DNA of 64,000 nucleotides from Parietichytrium sp. I65-24A (GCA_012862575.1 BLSF01000025.1:434001-498000); one strand, 5' to 3'. Counted from the first letter of the stretch, positions 49,575-59,543 are shown. The notes: a model not told the origin generated them from the letters alone. Made by a program: numbers and translations.

Positions 49575-50834
49575 GCGATCTCTTTCTCTCTCGGTATCCC
49601 GGTATCTGTCCCGCTGTTCTTCTTTTCAGGCTCTTCCGCAGGCGTATCTCGACAATCTCGACCTCTGCTTGGAGCTGACGATATGCCAGTACCGCAAAGG
49701 CAAAAGCAGATCTTTTTCACTATACACAAATTTACTATCTTTAGCACATGTTTTGTTTCGGCCAGACCTATGTGACGATTTCTTCCAAACTCTCCCTCGC
49801 TCTCAAGTAGAAAAGATTTTTTCGGGCACCGAATGGCCTGCTTTGATTGAGCTTGCTGTTTGCGGTCTGGGCTTGATATCTCTGATGAGCGGCCAATGAC
49901 GCCTCAGATTGCTTGGCACTTGAGGTAGGGCGTCGCTGAGCGATAAGACGGAAGGTTAGTTTTTTAGGTTTCTTAATTTTAAAGCGATGATTTGTCTTGC
50001 ACATTCCTGTGGTTTCAGTGTTCGACTCAAGCTGTCCAGATGAAAAGTTATACGTTAATTTGGTGTTCTATTTCTTTTTCATCGAACAAAGCCAAGATCA
50101 ATAAAGAATCGCTCAATCTGAGGCGATCATGATTGTTTCGTAGAGAGAGGTACTGAGTACTGGTACATTCATCACAACACGTCAATCGCTTAGTCCTTTT
50201 ACATAAGCGAACTCTAGCCAAGAAGCCAAACTGGCCACAAAATCTATTAGCGGACCAAGGAGAATTACGACCTCCCACACCCAACCAAACCAAGCAAGCG
50301 TGAGCGCAACGAACAAACGCCGGTAATATATTGGCGTCCATAACCATCTCTACCCCGTCCTCTACCACCCAAACTAACAGAAGCACATAGCAACCATCTA
50401 CCCACACCCACCGCTCCTACGCCACCCTACCCAAATTCCGTAGCACACTATCACACCGCAACCAGCCTAACCCCGCGCCTGCGTGTTAACAACCAGTAAT
50501 AACACCTACCTCCAACTTAAGGTATTTTAAAGAAGAACCGCAACCACTCACACTCACTCACTCACACCTTCCAAAGTGCGCAGAGTAAGCGATAACTCAT
50601 TACACAGAAAGACAGAAAGACAGAAAGAGTGCGCGCAGTAACGGCCGCTCGCTGGGCCGCGGAACCGGAACCCGGAACCCAGAAGTCACAAGTCAGGGCC
50701 TGGAACCGAAGAGCGAGGACCGGCGGCGGGTTCTTGCGCTCGTCAGTAGCTCGTGATCGTCGGCGAGTTGTTATTACGTTGAGTTGGTTTTGGACATTGG
50801 CTGATTTGGAAAATCTGCGACTTTAGTGCGGAAA
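49575..50834. other. Intergenic region with a C/A-skewed tract
   Basis: No gene is supported in these 1.26 kb. A GTACT palindrome lies at 50149-50166. From about 50255 to 50560 the + strand is rich in C and A and poor in G and T. The right end (50560-50834) is the promoter and leader of the PsuG/PfkB gene, with GAAAGACA units at 50607-50625. Confidence 0.45.
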
Positions 50835-52973
50835 ATGAGCTTGCGCGGGAGCTTGAGGGGATGGACGAGGGGCGCAGTGCTGTGGAAATGCGGTAATTCG
50901 AATGGAAGTCGCACACTGGGGACATCGGCAAATGGATTGTATTCACAGAAGCGTGAAAAGCATGATTTGAGGTTCCAGTACAGCGGCGAAGTGGCGGCTG
51001 CGCTGAGGAACAATGGCGCGATTGTCGCGCTCGAGTCGACCATCATCTCCCACGGAATGCCGTACCCGCAGAACCTTCAATGCGCGATGGAGGTGGAGGA
51101 CATTGTCAGGGAAAACGGAGCCACGCCTGCGACCATTGCGATCCTCGACGGCATCCCGCACATCGGACTTGAAGCTGCTGACATCGAGCGACTCGCAAGT
51201 ATGCCGTCCGATAAAGTGCGGAAATGCTCTCGCAGAGACCTTCCCGTCGCCATTTCGCAAGGCGAGTTTGGCGCTACGACGGTAGCCAGCACCATGATCC
51301 TTGCCAAGAGGGCGGGAATCAATGTCTTTGCGACCGGTGGCATCGGCGGGGTCCATAGAGGTGCCTTTGACGACTCTCTGGGACCACCGAGCTTGGACGT
51401 GAGCGCAGATTTGACCGAGCTTGGTCGAACAAACATGGCTGTCGTCTGCGCCGGAATCAAGTCCATTCTGGACATCCCGCGCACCCTGGAGTACCTCGAA
51501 ACCCAGGGCGTTTCGGTCATTACACTTGGGCAGAAGCGCTTCCCCTCCTTCTTCACCAGAGACTCTGGGGTTGACTCGCCATTTAGCGCTGAGAATGTTC
51601 ACGACATTGCCTCCATCTTGCATGCCAGCTCTTCCGTTCTGGAACTGGACTCCTCTGTGCTGGTGGCGGTCCCAAACCCAGACCCTATGGATGCGTCCCT
51701 GCATGACCAAGTCGTGGCACAGGCGCTCAAAGAGGCAGCTGCGCAAGGAATTACCGGAAAGCGAGCCACCCCCTTTCTGTTACAGCGTCTTGTAGAGTTG
51801 ACTGGAGGTTCCTCGCTGGAGTCAAACATCGCGCTGGTGAAGAACAATGCTCAGGTGGGCGCCAAGCTCGCTGTTCACTTTCAGCGCATTCGAAGCCAAG
51901 GCGTCGTCCTCAAAGGCTCTGAAAGCCCGAGAGCTGCCTTGCAACAGCACCACCAACCACGCAAGCTTCTTGTGGTTGGCGGCGCCGCGATCGATATCAT
52001 GGCTACACCACGCGAAGGCCCCGCATTTCACACTTCCAACCCTGGCAAGATTTACGAAGCCATGGGAGGAGTGGGGCGTAACATGGCCGAGTGCGTTGTA
52101 AATCTGCAAAAGTGGATCAAATCGAACGACAAGGGCTCTTACTCCCCCATGGAAGTGAGTATTCTGACAGCTGTCGGAAACGATTCTCGCGGCCGCAGCA
52201 TCCTGGACAACTGTCAAAGCCTTGGTATTGACACTTCCGCCGTCCGCATGTTTGAGGACGAGCGAACATCTACGTACTGCTCGATCACTGACGTGAGGGG
52301 CAATTTGTTGGTGTCCATCGCCGATATGGACATCTTTGACCTCCTCGCCTCCACGCAACTCCAAGAAGGGTTGGACGGCCATGAGCTTTTTGTGGTGGAC
52401 GGAAATATGCCGACTGCGATGGTGGAGAGAGTCGCAGGACTCGGTGCCAAATGCGGCGCAGCAGTCATCTTTGAGCCTGTCTCGGTTCCCAAAGCCCTGC
52501 GCGGCGTAGACGTGCTCAAGCAGTTTCACATTATCACCCCAAACCGGGACGAGTGCACCAGCATTGCTGAGAGCGTGAAGGGTTCTAAGCGCTATGCCGG
52601 CGGTTCCCCCGAGGAAGATGCGAGACTGGTGGCCATGGAGATGCACGTTCCCGGCCAGACCAAATACGTTTTGGTGACGATGGGCGAGGAGGGTGTCCTG
52701 GAGGTGGCGTCCCATGCAGACGGCTCCATTTCGGAGGTCATGCATCCTGCTACGCCGGTGCCCCCGGAGGTCATTGTTAGCACAAACGGCGCGGGAGACA
52801 CCTTTGCAGGGGCGCTCGCCTGGAGTCTTGTTCAACGCCGAACTGCCCCGACAATCCTCGAGGAGCTAAACGCGGGACTCAATTCGCACATCCGTCTGGC
52901 GATGGAGGCCTCTTCTGGAGCTCTGCTTACACAAGACGCGGTCCCGAAGGAGTTCCCGAAAGTGTCCATATAA
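50835..52973 (+). CDS. Bifunctional pseudouridine-5'-phosphate glycosidase / PfkB pseudouridine kinase
   Basis: A 712-residue fusion of the two enzymes that break down pseudouridine from RNA turnover. Residues ~50-345 are a PsuG (indigoidine synthase A-like) glycosidase: GAIVALESTIISHGMPYPQN, GATTVASTMILAKRAGIN, FATGGIGGVHRG and CAGIKSILDIPRTLEYLE, with the Lys expected in the active site. It cleaves the C-C glycosidic bond to give uracil and ribose 5-phosphate. Residues ~377-712 are a PfkB kinase: LVVGGAAIDIMATP, a TPNRDECT segment, and the anion hole with catalytic Asp in TNGAGDTFAGALA (~650). It would phosphorylate pseudouridine. The same fusion occurs in several animals. Residues 1-40 (MSLRGSLRGWTRGAVLW) are Arg/Ser-rich without acids, a likely mitochondrial presequence. 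The ATG at 50835 has A at -3. Confidence 0.93.
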   Translation: MSLRGSLRGWTRGAVLWKCGNSNGSRTLGTSANGLYSQKREKHDLRFQYSGEVAAALRNNGAIVALESTIISHGMPYPQNLQCAMEVEDIVRENGATPATIAILDGIPHIGLEAADIERLASMPSDKVRKCSRRDLPVAISQGEFGATTVASTMILAKRAGINVFATGGIGGVHRGAFDDSLGPPSLDVSADLTELGRTNMAVVCAGIKSILDIPRTLEYLETQGVSVITLGQKRFPSFFTRDSGVDSPFSAENVHDIASILHASSSVLELDSSVLVAVPNPDPMDASLHDQVVAQALKEAAAQGITGKRATPFLLQRLVELTGGSSLESNIALVKNNAQVGAKLAVHFQRIRSQGVVLKGSESPRAALQQHHQPRKLLVVGGAAIDIMATPREGPAFHTSNPGKIYEAMGGVGRNMAECVVNLQKWIKSNDKGSYSPMEVSILTAVGNDSRGRSILDNCQSLGIDTSAVRMFEDERTSTYCSITDVRGNLLVSIADMDIFDLLASTQLQEGLDGHELFVVDGNMPTAMVERVAGLGAKCGAAVIFEPVSVPKALRGVDVLKQFHIITPNRDECTSIAESVKGSKRYAGGSPEEDARLVAMEMHVPGQTKYVLVTMGEEGVLEVASHADGSISEVMHPATPVPPEVIVSTNGAGDTFAGALAWSLVQRRTAPTILEELNAGLNSHIRLAMEASSGALLTQDAVPKEFPKVSI

Positions 52974-54261
52974 CGAAGGAACGAACATACGCGAACTCTT
53001 CAGTAGCTCTGTTGTCTGTCATTTTTCTTTTTCTTAGAAAGATCAATCTGTCTCGTGGTTTCTTTTTTTCTTTATGCGTCTTTGTTTCTGTTCTGCAATC
53101 TTCGCTGCTTTCCCTTCGATCAGTCAAACCGATGTGCCGATTTATGGATGGGCAGGTTGACGAGAAATGCGATGAAAGGGGGGATCATCCGACGACCCAA
53201 ACCTGCAACCGTTTATGATGTGGCGTGTTGCAACATGAAACTTGTTGTCATTCGAAAAAGTACGAACGAATGATGCAAATAATAAGCGCCAATTCATTCA
53301 ACTGTCCCTCGAAAGCTTTAAACAAAGATTGGCCGATCTCTGTCTTGATTGATTGATTGATTGATTGCTATTTTAACTAATTTCGATCAAAACAATCACA
53401 ATCAGTTGATCCTCGTCCTTCCACAAATGATGTTCGATTGATTGGTGATTCTAACTAACAGTAAAAAACCTGAATCTGAATTCTGAATCTGAACGAAAAC
53501 AATCGGAGAAGAATCATTTGCATCTCTCTTACCATTTTAATTGAGACCATCTTACCCATAAGACTCAATCATCTTCACTATGCACATACTTAGTATAATC
53601 CGAAGGTGTCCCCGCGCACCCTGTCCTACGCTGATCCTTATTCAGCGCATAGAACCCAAACAACGCCACCCAAACCGATAGATGACCCTACGGGTCCCAA
53701 CACTGCCACGCAAAACAGTAGCCACTCTTATCACCCCATGAGGTTCGTGGTGCAGGCGGCCTTCGCCCTAACCCAAACGCACCGAACCCTACATCTTGAC
53801 TTTCAGTCATCATTTCCAACTCCTACCAAATCTTTAGTCAACGGCTATCCAGCAGCCCGGAGTTTCAATAGCGGGCGCAGACAGCCGCCAGTGTAGCAAC
53901 TTGTTCTCTCCCACACAGAGACAGAGACAGAGAGAGAGACGAGTAAAGAGACAGAGAGAGAGGACGGTAGAAAGAAGAAGGAGGGAGGACACCGGCGTGC
54001 ATCGCAAAACCGATCCGCCCCTCACAACAGGTCAGCACGGCGCTCGCGCCCTCTCACCCTGCGACAACTTTTCATTATCTCCATTCATCGTCTCTCAGTC
54101 GCCTCCTCTCACAAGCTCACAAACTGCACCTCTCTGCGCAGCGCGTGTGAATCGCAGCACGGAATCGGCCCCAGACACACACACACATACACTCACACGT
54201 CGCGGACGGACGAACACGGACGAACAGAAACGAACAGCGGCAGGGGTCCTCGTGGTGTGAG

Positions 54262-54287
54262 CGGCACATAGCGCAGTGGAAGAGCGC
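54262..54287 (+). other. tRNA 5'-half-like sequence with A-box
   Basis: CGGCACATAGCGCAGTGGAA and the following GAGCGC fit the 5' half of a tRNA: a 7-base acceptor strand, TA at positions 8-9, a D-stem pair GCGC/GCGC around an AGTGGAAGA loop (A-box). No anticodon arm, T-arm or B-box follows; the sequence passes straight into GTTT repeats. It is probably a truncated tRNA pseudogene or SINE-like head. Confidence 0.4.
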
Positions 54288-54288
54288 G

Positions 54289-54430
54289 TTGTTTGTTTGT
54301 TTGATTGTTTGTTTGTTTGTTTGTTTGTTTGTTTGTTTGACTGATTGATTCATTCATTGATTCATTCATACATTCATCCATTCGTTGATTCATTCATTCA
54401 TTGATCCATTCATTCATTCATTCATTCATT
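54289..54430. repeat. GTTT and CATT microsatellites
   Basis: A run of GTTT units (with one GATT change) is followed by degenerate ATTC/CATT units with GATT and CCATT variants. The pair ends just before GAAA units and the start codon of the complex I gene. Confidence 0.9.
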
Positions 54431-54462
54431 GAAAGTGAAAGAAAGAAAGAAAGAAAGCAAGA

Positions 54463-56091
54463 ATGACGCGGCAACACAAGATGCATAAGATGGCGAGGGC
54501 CACGACCGTCATGCAGCGGCGTCTGTTTGGCGCATTGACGAGCAAACCTTACCAGTTCGTCGCCCGTCCTTGGGAGCTGCGCAAGACGGACACAGTGGAC
54601 GCTTCGGACGGCATGGGCAGTTGGATCCAGGTGCACGCGAAGGGCGGCGAGGTTCTGCGCGTGAACCCTCGCGAGAACGACGAGATCAACGAGGAGTGGA
54701 TCCACGACAAGACGCGCTTCTCGTACGACGGGCTCAAGCGCCAGCGGCTCACCACGCCGCTCGTGCGCGGACCGGACGGCGCATGGGACGACAACATGTC
54801 CGGCGACTGGCGCGCCGCGTTCAAAACCGTGGCGCAGGCCGCCGCCACGTCGCGGGCCAAACGCGGCAAGGTGGACATTCGCGCGGTGTGCGGCAGCGGC
54901 ATCGACTTGTACTCGGCGGTGGCGTTTACGGACTTGGTGTACTCGCTGGACGGGCCCAACGTGGAGAGCCTGGGATCGCGCGGCAGCACGCTGGGCAGCG
55001 ACTTCCCGGCGCAGTACAGGTTCGGCACCGGCATCCTGGGCCTGGAGCAGGCAGATCTGTGCTTGCTTGTGGGAACCAACCTGCCGTACGAGGCGCCGCT
55101 GATCCAGGCGCGCCTGCGCAAGATGTTTCTGCGCGACTCGGTGGAGATCATGTCCGTGGGCCTCCCTCTGAACCTCACCTTCCCTGTCGCGCAGGCTGGC
55201 AATACTGCTGAAGTGCTGGCCAGCATCGCGGACGGCAAGCACCCGATCGCCGACAAGCTGCGCGCGGCCAAGCGTCCGGCCATCATCGTGGGCTCGCAGG
55301 TCATGGACCGCGAGGACGGCATGGCGGTCGCTGCTGCGCTCGAGTCCATCGCGGACCAGAGTGGTACCGTGCGCCAGTACAGCGAAGAAGGCGAGCTCGT
55401 CTGGAACGGTCTCAACATGCTGCACCACGCCGCCAACGACTGCGGCCTCCTGGAGCTTGGCCGCACCGTGCCCTTCTCGCAGACCGCCGACGACGGATCC
55501 GCCAAGGCCCCCGCCGACGTGCTCTACCTCTTCGACGTTGCCGCTCGCGATCTCCCAGTGTCAGTGGATGAGCTCATCGGCGAGAACACCTTTGTTATCG
55601 TGCAGGGCCACCACGGAGACGAGATCACCAGCCGCGCCGATGTGGTGCTTCCGGGAGGAGCCTTCACCGAGAAGGGAGGAGTGTATGTAAACTTTGAGGG
55701 CCGCCCGCAGAAGGCGCTCAACGCCGTCACACCGCCTTTGGACGCTCGGGAGGATTGGAAGATCTTCCGTGCCCTCTCTGAGGTCCTCGGCGGAGATATT
55801 TTGCCATACAGCACCGAGCCGGAGGTGCAGGCCCGCCTCGCACAGTTGCTGCCTTCCCTGACCCACCGCAACCGCGTCACTAAGGCTTCCACCCCTGTGC
55901 AGCTCCTCGGAAAGGAGGCCACCAAGCTTGGTGCCACTCTTGCGGGAAGCACCAAGATCCAACCAACCCCTTTCCGCCCTGCAGTATATGACTTTTACAT
56001 GGACGGCAATGCCATCGCTGGCTCATCCCAGATCATGGCCAAGTGCTCCCGCGAAGCCCCGAAGAGTAATTTTGTCGAGTTCAACTTTTAA
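54463..56091 (+). CDS. NDUFS1: Complex I 75-kDa subunit, molybdopterin-type domain only
   Basis: A 542-residue protein equal to the C-terminal two thirds of NDUFS1/Nad11. Alignment starts at residue ~24 with GALTSKPYQFVARPWELRKT, then GEVLRVNPRENDEINEEWI and DKTRFSYDGLKRQRLTTPL, just where this domain starts in full-length NDUFS1 (about residue 245 of the human protein). It continues to the family end: GHHGDEITSRADVVLPGGAF, TEKGGVYVNFEGRPQKAL. The first ~220 residues of the usual subunit, with the 2Fe-2S and 4Fe-4S ligands, are absent. Residues 1-23 (MTRQHKMHKMARATTVMQRR) are basic and lack acids, a likely mitochondrial presequence. The FeS half is probably encoded elsewhere. The ATG at 54463 is acceptable; the one at 54490 has a stronger context. 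An AATAAA lies 37 bases after the stop. Confidence 0.93.
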   Translation: MTRQHKMHKMARATTVMQRRLFGALTSKPYQFVARPWELRKTDTVDASDGMGSWIQVHAKGGEVLRVNPRENDEINEEWIHDKTRFSYDGLKRQRLTTPLVRGPDGAWDDNMSGDWRAAFKTVAQAAATSRAKRGKVDIRAVCGSGIDLYSAVAFTDLVYSLDGPNVESLGSRGSTLGSDFPAQYRFGTGILGLEQADLCLLVGTNLPYEAPLIQARLRKMFLRDSVEIMSVGLPLNLTFPVAQAGNTAEVLASIADGKHPIADKLRAAKRPAIIVGSQVMDREDGMAVAAALESIADQSGTVRQYSEEGELVWNGLNMLHHAANDCGLLELGRTVPFSQTADDGSAKAPADVLYLFDVAARDLPVSVDELIGENTFVIVQGHHGDEITSRADVVLPGGAFTEKGGVYVNFEGRPQKALNAVTPPLDAREDWKIFRALSEVLGGDILPYSTEPEVQARLAQLLPSLTHRNRVTKASTPVQLLGKEATKLGATLAGSTKIQPTPFRPAVYDFYMDGNAIAGSSQIMAKCSREAPKSNFVEFNF

Positions 56092-56827
56092 AACTTCACA
56101 CACACCCACACCAACATTTGCTAACCAAAATAAAAACAAAAGTGCTATCAAGTCGTCTTATTCATATACTTTTATTTTTACCCTTTTCTTCTTCACATTC
56201 GCTTCAAACGCATGGTGAAAGATGAAGGATGATGAAGTCATAAAACACAACAAGGACATCTCGTTTGGTGCCAATCAAAGTAAGGTGTTACTGGTACCGA
56301 TACCAGTAACTACCGTTAACTGAGCTACTTTCCAATATAGCCGTTCATGCACTTAACTTCGAGGTTCAAAGGTTTAACCTCAGAGGCCCAAGCTCAGCGC
56401 CGATGATCCTAACTGTCTCTGTCTCAGACACAGAGAGAGACATATCCGTCTGCCTTCTTTCCAAGTTAACGTTGTGAATCATTGACTGACGGACGGTGAC
56501 AGACCCGCAGATTGGCATTTTCACTCTCACATTCACTTGCACTTGCACTTCCATTGGATTGACCATTGTCCATTGGCCATTGACCATTGACCATTGACTG
56601 CTGACGACAAATCATCACAGTGCAATGCAAGGCAATGCAAGGCAATGTAATGCAATGCAATACAACACCAAGCAAGGCAAAGCAAGCCAGTACAATGCAA
56701 TGCAATACAAACACAACACAATCCAAGTCAGAATCAGAATCAGTCACCTGCCAGACCTTCCATCGCCGCCGGTGAGAGGCAGCAGAGGACTCAAGAGAGA
56801 GCAAAGAGAGAGGGAACGGTCGAGGCG
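56092..56827. other. Spacer with CCATTGA and CAATG repeats
   Basis: The stretch holds the 3' end of the complex I gene, an inverted repeat CTGGTACCGATACCAG (56291-56306), CCATTGA units (56568-56600) and GCAAT/CAATG units (56622-56710). The last 100 bases are the leader of the next gene. No gene is seen. Confidence 0.5.
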
Positions 56828-57508
56828 ATGGATCTGCGAGAGGTGCTGCAGCTGGTGGACAGCCTGACGCCTTCGCCACTGGAAAGCTGGTCCAACAAGG
56901 TCGCCGTGCCGTGCATGGCAGCGTGCGGGCTGTTCGCGGTGTACGTTGTTGCGGAGATAGTGAGCTGCGGCGTGCAGCGGCGGGTGCGATGGTCGCGGGC
57001 GGTCGTGTGGTGGTCGGCTTTGGCGCTGTTCCTGCTGAGGGCGGTGCTGGTGGAGAGGTTCGTGAGCGGCTGGCTGTACCTGATGCAGTTCGGGGAGACG
57101 TTCCCGTTTGCGACCACCCGCGTCAAAGTCACCGGGGCGCTCTTGGCGCAGATGATCGTGGCATTCTTGCATGTCTTTCACGCCGCCAGCCTGCGCCTGC
57201 GCAAAGCCGTGTTCGCCGCTTCCGTGCTGTCCATGGCCGTGGACACTGTGATCCTGGTCAAGCTGGACTTTATTGTGCAGTGCACGTATAGCGGCGCCTG
57301 CAGGGACGAGATTGGCGCAAGAGCGGAGTGGAACCTCGTCTTGTACATGGCCGCTATGTTTCTGCAAGTTTGGATCATGCAGATGAGTTGCTATAACATA
57401 AGTTTTTTCAGCTCAAAGGAAGAGTTCCCGCTGGAGTCGACGCCATACGAAACCATGTTGTTGCGGAGAGGGGCAGCGCTCGTGGACTTTGACGGCAAGC
57501 ATACCTAA
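56828..57508 (+). CDS. Multispanning membrane protein of unknown function
   Basis: A 226-residue integral membrane protein that I do not recognise. Five likely helices are visible: ~27-48 (VAVPCMAACGLFAVYVVAEI), ~58-75 (VVWWSALALFLLRAVLV), ~98-118 (GALLAQMIVAFLHVFHAA), ~123-145 (KAVFAASVLSMAVDTVILVK) and ~168-188 (WNLVLYMAAMFLQVWIMQM). The loop between the fourth and fifth has two Cys (CTYSGAC), possibly a disulphide. The tail has an FFSSKEEFPLESTPYETM stretch with a YETM that could act as a sorting signal. There is no cleavable signal peptide. The ATG at 56828 has G at -3 and G at +4. It follows the complex I gene on the same strand and converges on the CXXC gene. Confidence 0.75.
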   Translation: MDLREVLQLVDSLTPSPLESWSNKVAVPCMAACGLFAVYVVAEIVSCGVQRRVRWSRAVVWWSALALFLLRAVLVERFVSGWLYLMQFGETFPFATTRVKVTGALLAQMIVAFLHVFHAASLRLRKAVFAASVLSMAVDTVILVKLDFIVQCTYSGACRDEIGARAEWNLVLYMAAMFLQVWIMQMSCYNISFFSSKEEFPLESTPYETMLLRRGAALVDFDGKHT

Positions 57509-58049
57509 TGCAACAGCAACGACAACCACAAAGGTCAAATGAATGAACTCTACTATACTGTTCCTTCGGAGAACGGTTTTGCGAGCTGAAGCGCAGACGC
57601 GTGTGTACAAATGATTTTACAAAATAGACGGTAGAGAACCCGGGAAATAAGGATGTAGAAAAGGTGGTTGTTCCCAGAAGCATCATAATAATATTTATGG
57701 TATCTTTAGCTTACACGATTGATTTCGAGAGAGAAAGAATGAAATGAACCAGAACCAACAACAAAACGTTGGCCTACCAAACCCAGCTCTCTATCTTTGT
57801 GCTTCCGTTGCATAAAAAGGGCAATGCGTTAGCAGCATATTCGCCCGCACGGAGTAGATACTAACACACCCATTTCAGTTGAACCAGCCTCGTAAAAAAT
57901 TAGAATTTCTGATCGAGCAACTCGCCTCCAAACTACGGCAAGAGCATGCCTGACTGAAAGAGCTGCACGGTCCAGCTTGGACGACCAGACATGGTCTGCC
58001 GCACGGGCGTGCATCCCGCTCACTCAGCTCCCTTACCATTTACGTTTGC
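57509..58049. other. Convergent spacer
   Basis: The 541 bases lie between the membrane-protein gene (+) and the CXXC-like gene (-). They are A/T-rich around 57670-57720 and hold no repeat or gene that I can support. Confidence 0.4.
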
Positions 58050-59543
58050 TTACGGCGACGTAAAAGCCCGCTTCAGCATCTCCAAAGCCTTGTCTTCAGT
58101 CATTAAAGCTTTGCGCTGGCTCTTCAGAAAACGCTGCCGTTTCTCAATAATGTCAACGGGAACTACAGCAATGTCTTGCGATAAAGACGACTCTGCAGAG
58201 ATGCCGTTGAGCGCTTTCACAATGACGTCCTGGCTTTTCGTGTCGAAGACCGTCTGCGCAAATAAAATGAGCTGCTCGAGGCAGGGCAGCCTATTCTCGC
58301 AACTTCGCTTGCGCTTCTTCTTGTGCAGACAGTTTGTGCAGCTTCCGCACGCCTTGTGATTGCAAGTCTTGCAGTTGTTGCAACGTTTTCGGGTGCTGAT
58401 GGTAGCCCCTATGTTGACCACTCCAGAGCTGGACGCGCTTGCGACGCTGTCAGACCTTTTCAAGCCAGAAATCTCTTCATCAGATACTGAGTTGGAAGCC
58501 GAAGTATTGGAAATGTGCGAGGTTGTGCTCCCAGACCTCTCGTAGCGGCCCTTGCCGCCGGTGCTACTGCTCTTGCCATTGCCGCTTGCTAGTCCTTGTC
58601 TTTTTTTGAAAGGAGGGGACGCGCTTTCGCGCTGGCGAAAGTCAGTAATCTCTGCAGAGAGAGAATGTTTTTTGGACATGTGCTTGCCTCCGGAGGCGGA
58701 ATTGTCCGTGGAAGCCATGCGGTCACCAAGAACGCTGTTCAGGGACTCTAGCATTGCTTGCGAGTTTTGCCCTGACAGCAAGCTAGCTGCAAAGTTGAGT
58801 GCGCCGTGCCCATCTTGCCCAACGCCACCCAGCGAGGAGGATTTTCCCATGCTTCCCATGAGGAGGTTCGGAAACATGCTCTGCAAGTCAGCAGAGAGCG
58901 AGGAAGATGATCCCGGGCCAGAGCCGGAAGGTGGCGGGGGCAGAGGCAAGCTAAACTGTCCGTTAGTGCCAAGCGGAGACGCGGCTTTGTTTGAGCCAGC
59001 GGAGGCGTTTTGTGCGTTCAAGTGCTGCTGCAAGAGCGAGCTCAACGACATCATGTTCGGGGGTTGGTCTTGTTGCTCTGTCTTAACCCGGAACTCACGT
59101 GACTTGTTCCCGAAAGCGTTGCCCTCTCCAGACGATTCTCTGTTGCTGAGAGTGTTTCCGTGGACGCCCATGTTTTCGCTGCTCGAGCTTCCTCCCCAGG
59201 AAGCCGCAGTTTTGTTCGAGCCCAGCTTTTGCATGAGCTCGTGGAGTTGAGAATTGTCCACCATATTGCCGAAATTCTGAAAGGCGGGATCCATCCGGCC
59301 GGCCAGCAAAGAGCTCAGGGAGTTTCCCGTTTTGCCCCCCATACTTCCACTGCCATCAGAGTGGCTATTTGGTTCTGCGTTCTCGTTGGAGGATGCATTG
59401 TGCTGATGTTGTTGGTTTTGATTGGATAAACCAAGGAGGAGCGCAAAAGCGTTGGAGTCGCCCATCTGTTCGCCGGCTCTCTTTGAACTGTTGTTACTCT
59501 TGTGGTTGTTATATATGGAGGGCTCAAGATGTTTGTTCGCCAT
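58050..59543 (-). CDS. CXXC-like zinc-finger protein
   Basis: A 497-residue, probably nuclear protein. Residues 1-300 are Ser/Asn/Gly/Leu-rich and disordered, with repeats of [18 protein letters not shown] type that recall activation segments. A Ser-rich stretch (~335-375) leads to a compact Cys cluster at ~381-424: [20 protein letters not shown], then a basic KKKRKR run and CENRLPC. The eight Cys follow the order of a CXXC finger (CxxCxxC, CGxCxxC, then two C-terminal Cys), but the KFGG loop between the halves is replaced by a short basic run. CXXC fingers bind unmethylated CpG. The last ~75 residues form a helical tail ([20 protein letters not shown]). The ATG at 59543 is the first in frame; the frame is open upstream without ATG. 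Confidence 0.75.
   Translation of the reverse strand: MANKHLEPSIYNNHKSNNSSKRAGEQMGDSNAFALLLGLSNQNQQHQHNASSNENAEPNSHSDGSGSMGGKTGNSLSSLLAGRMDPAFQNFGNMVDNSQLHELMQKLGSNKTAASWGGSSSSENMGVHGNTLSNRESSGEGNAFGNKSREFRVKTEQQDQPPNMMSLSSLLQQHLNAQNASAGSNKAASPLGTNGQFSLPLPPPPSGSGPGSSSSLSADLQSMFPNLLMGSMGKSSSLGGVGQDGHGALNFAASLLSGQNSQAMLESLNSVLGDRMASTDNSASGGKHMSKKHSLSAEITDFRQRESASPPFKKRQGLASGNGKSSSTGGKGRYERSGSTTSHISNTSASNSVSDEEISGLKRSDSVASASSSGVVNIGATISTRKRCNNCKTCNHKACGSCTNCLHKKKRKRSCENRLPCLEQLILFAQTVFDTKSQDVIVKALNGISAESSLSQDIAVVPVDIIEKRQRFLKSQRKALMTEDKALEMLKRAFTSP

Larger units (their letters stand above)
52974..54462. other. Intergenic region with C/A-skewed tract, tRNA-like half and microsatellites
   Basis: No gene is supported. 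The stretch holds TGAT units (53346-53367), a C-rich tract (53606-53880), GA runs (53921-53990), a tRNA 5'-half-like sequence (54262-54287), GTTT units (54289-54340), CATT units (54350-54430) and GAAA units (54437-54457) that run up to the complex I gene start. The last ~200 bases are probably its leader. Confidence 0.5.

Noticed and set aside
54549-55505. Long minus-strand open frames opposite the complex I gene
   Set aside because: The gene has high GC at third positions, which keeps other frames open. The antisense peptides are Arg/Ser/Pro-rich and resemble no family, while the + strand protein matches NDUFS1 throughout.
56290-56345. tRNA-like A-box on the minus strand (TAGCTCAGTTAACGG)
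   Set aside because: The D-stem does not close and no anticodon or T-arm follows.
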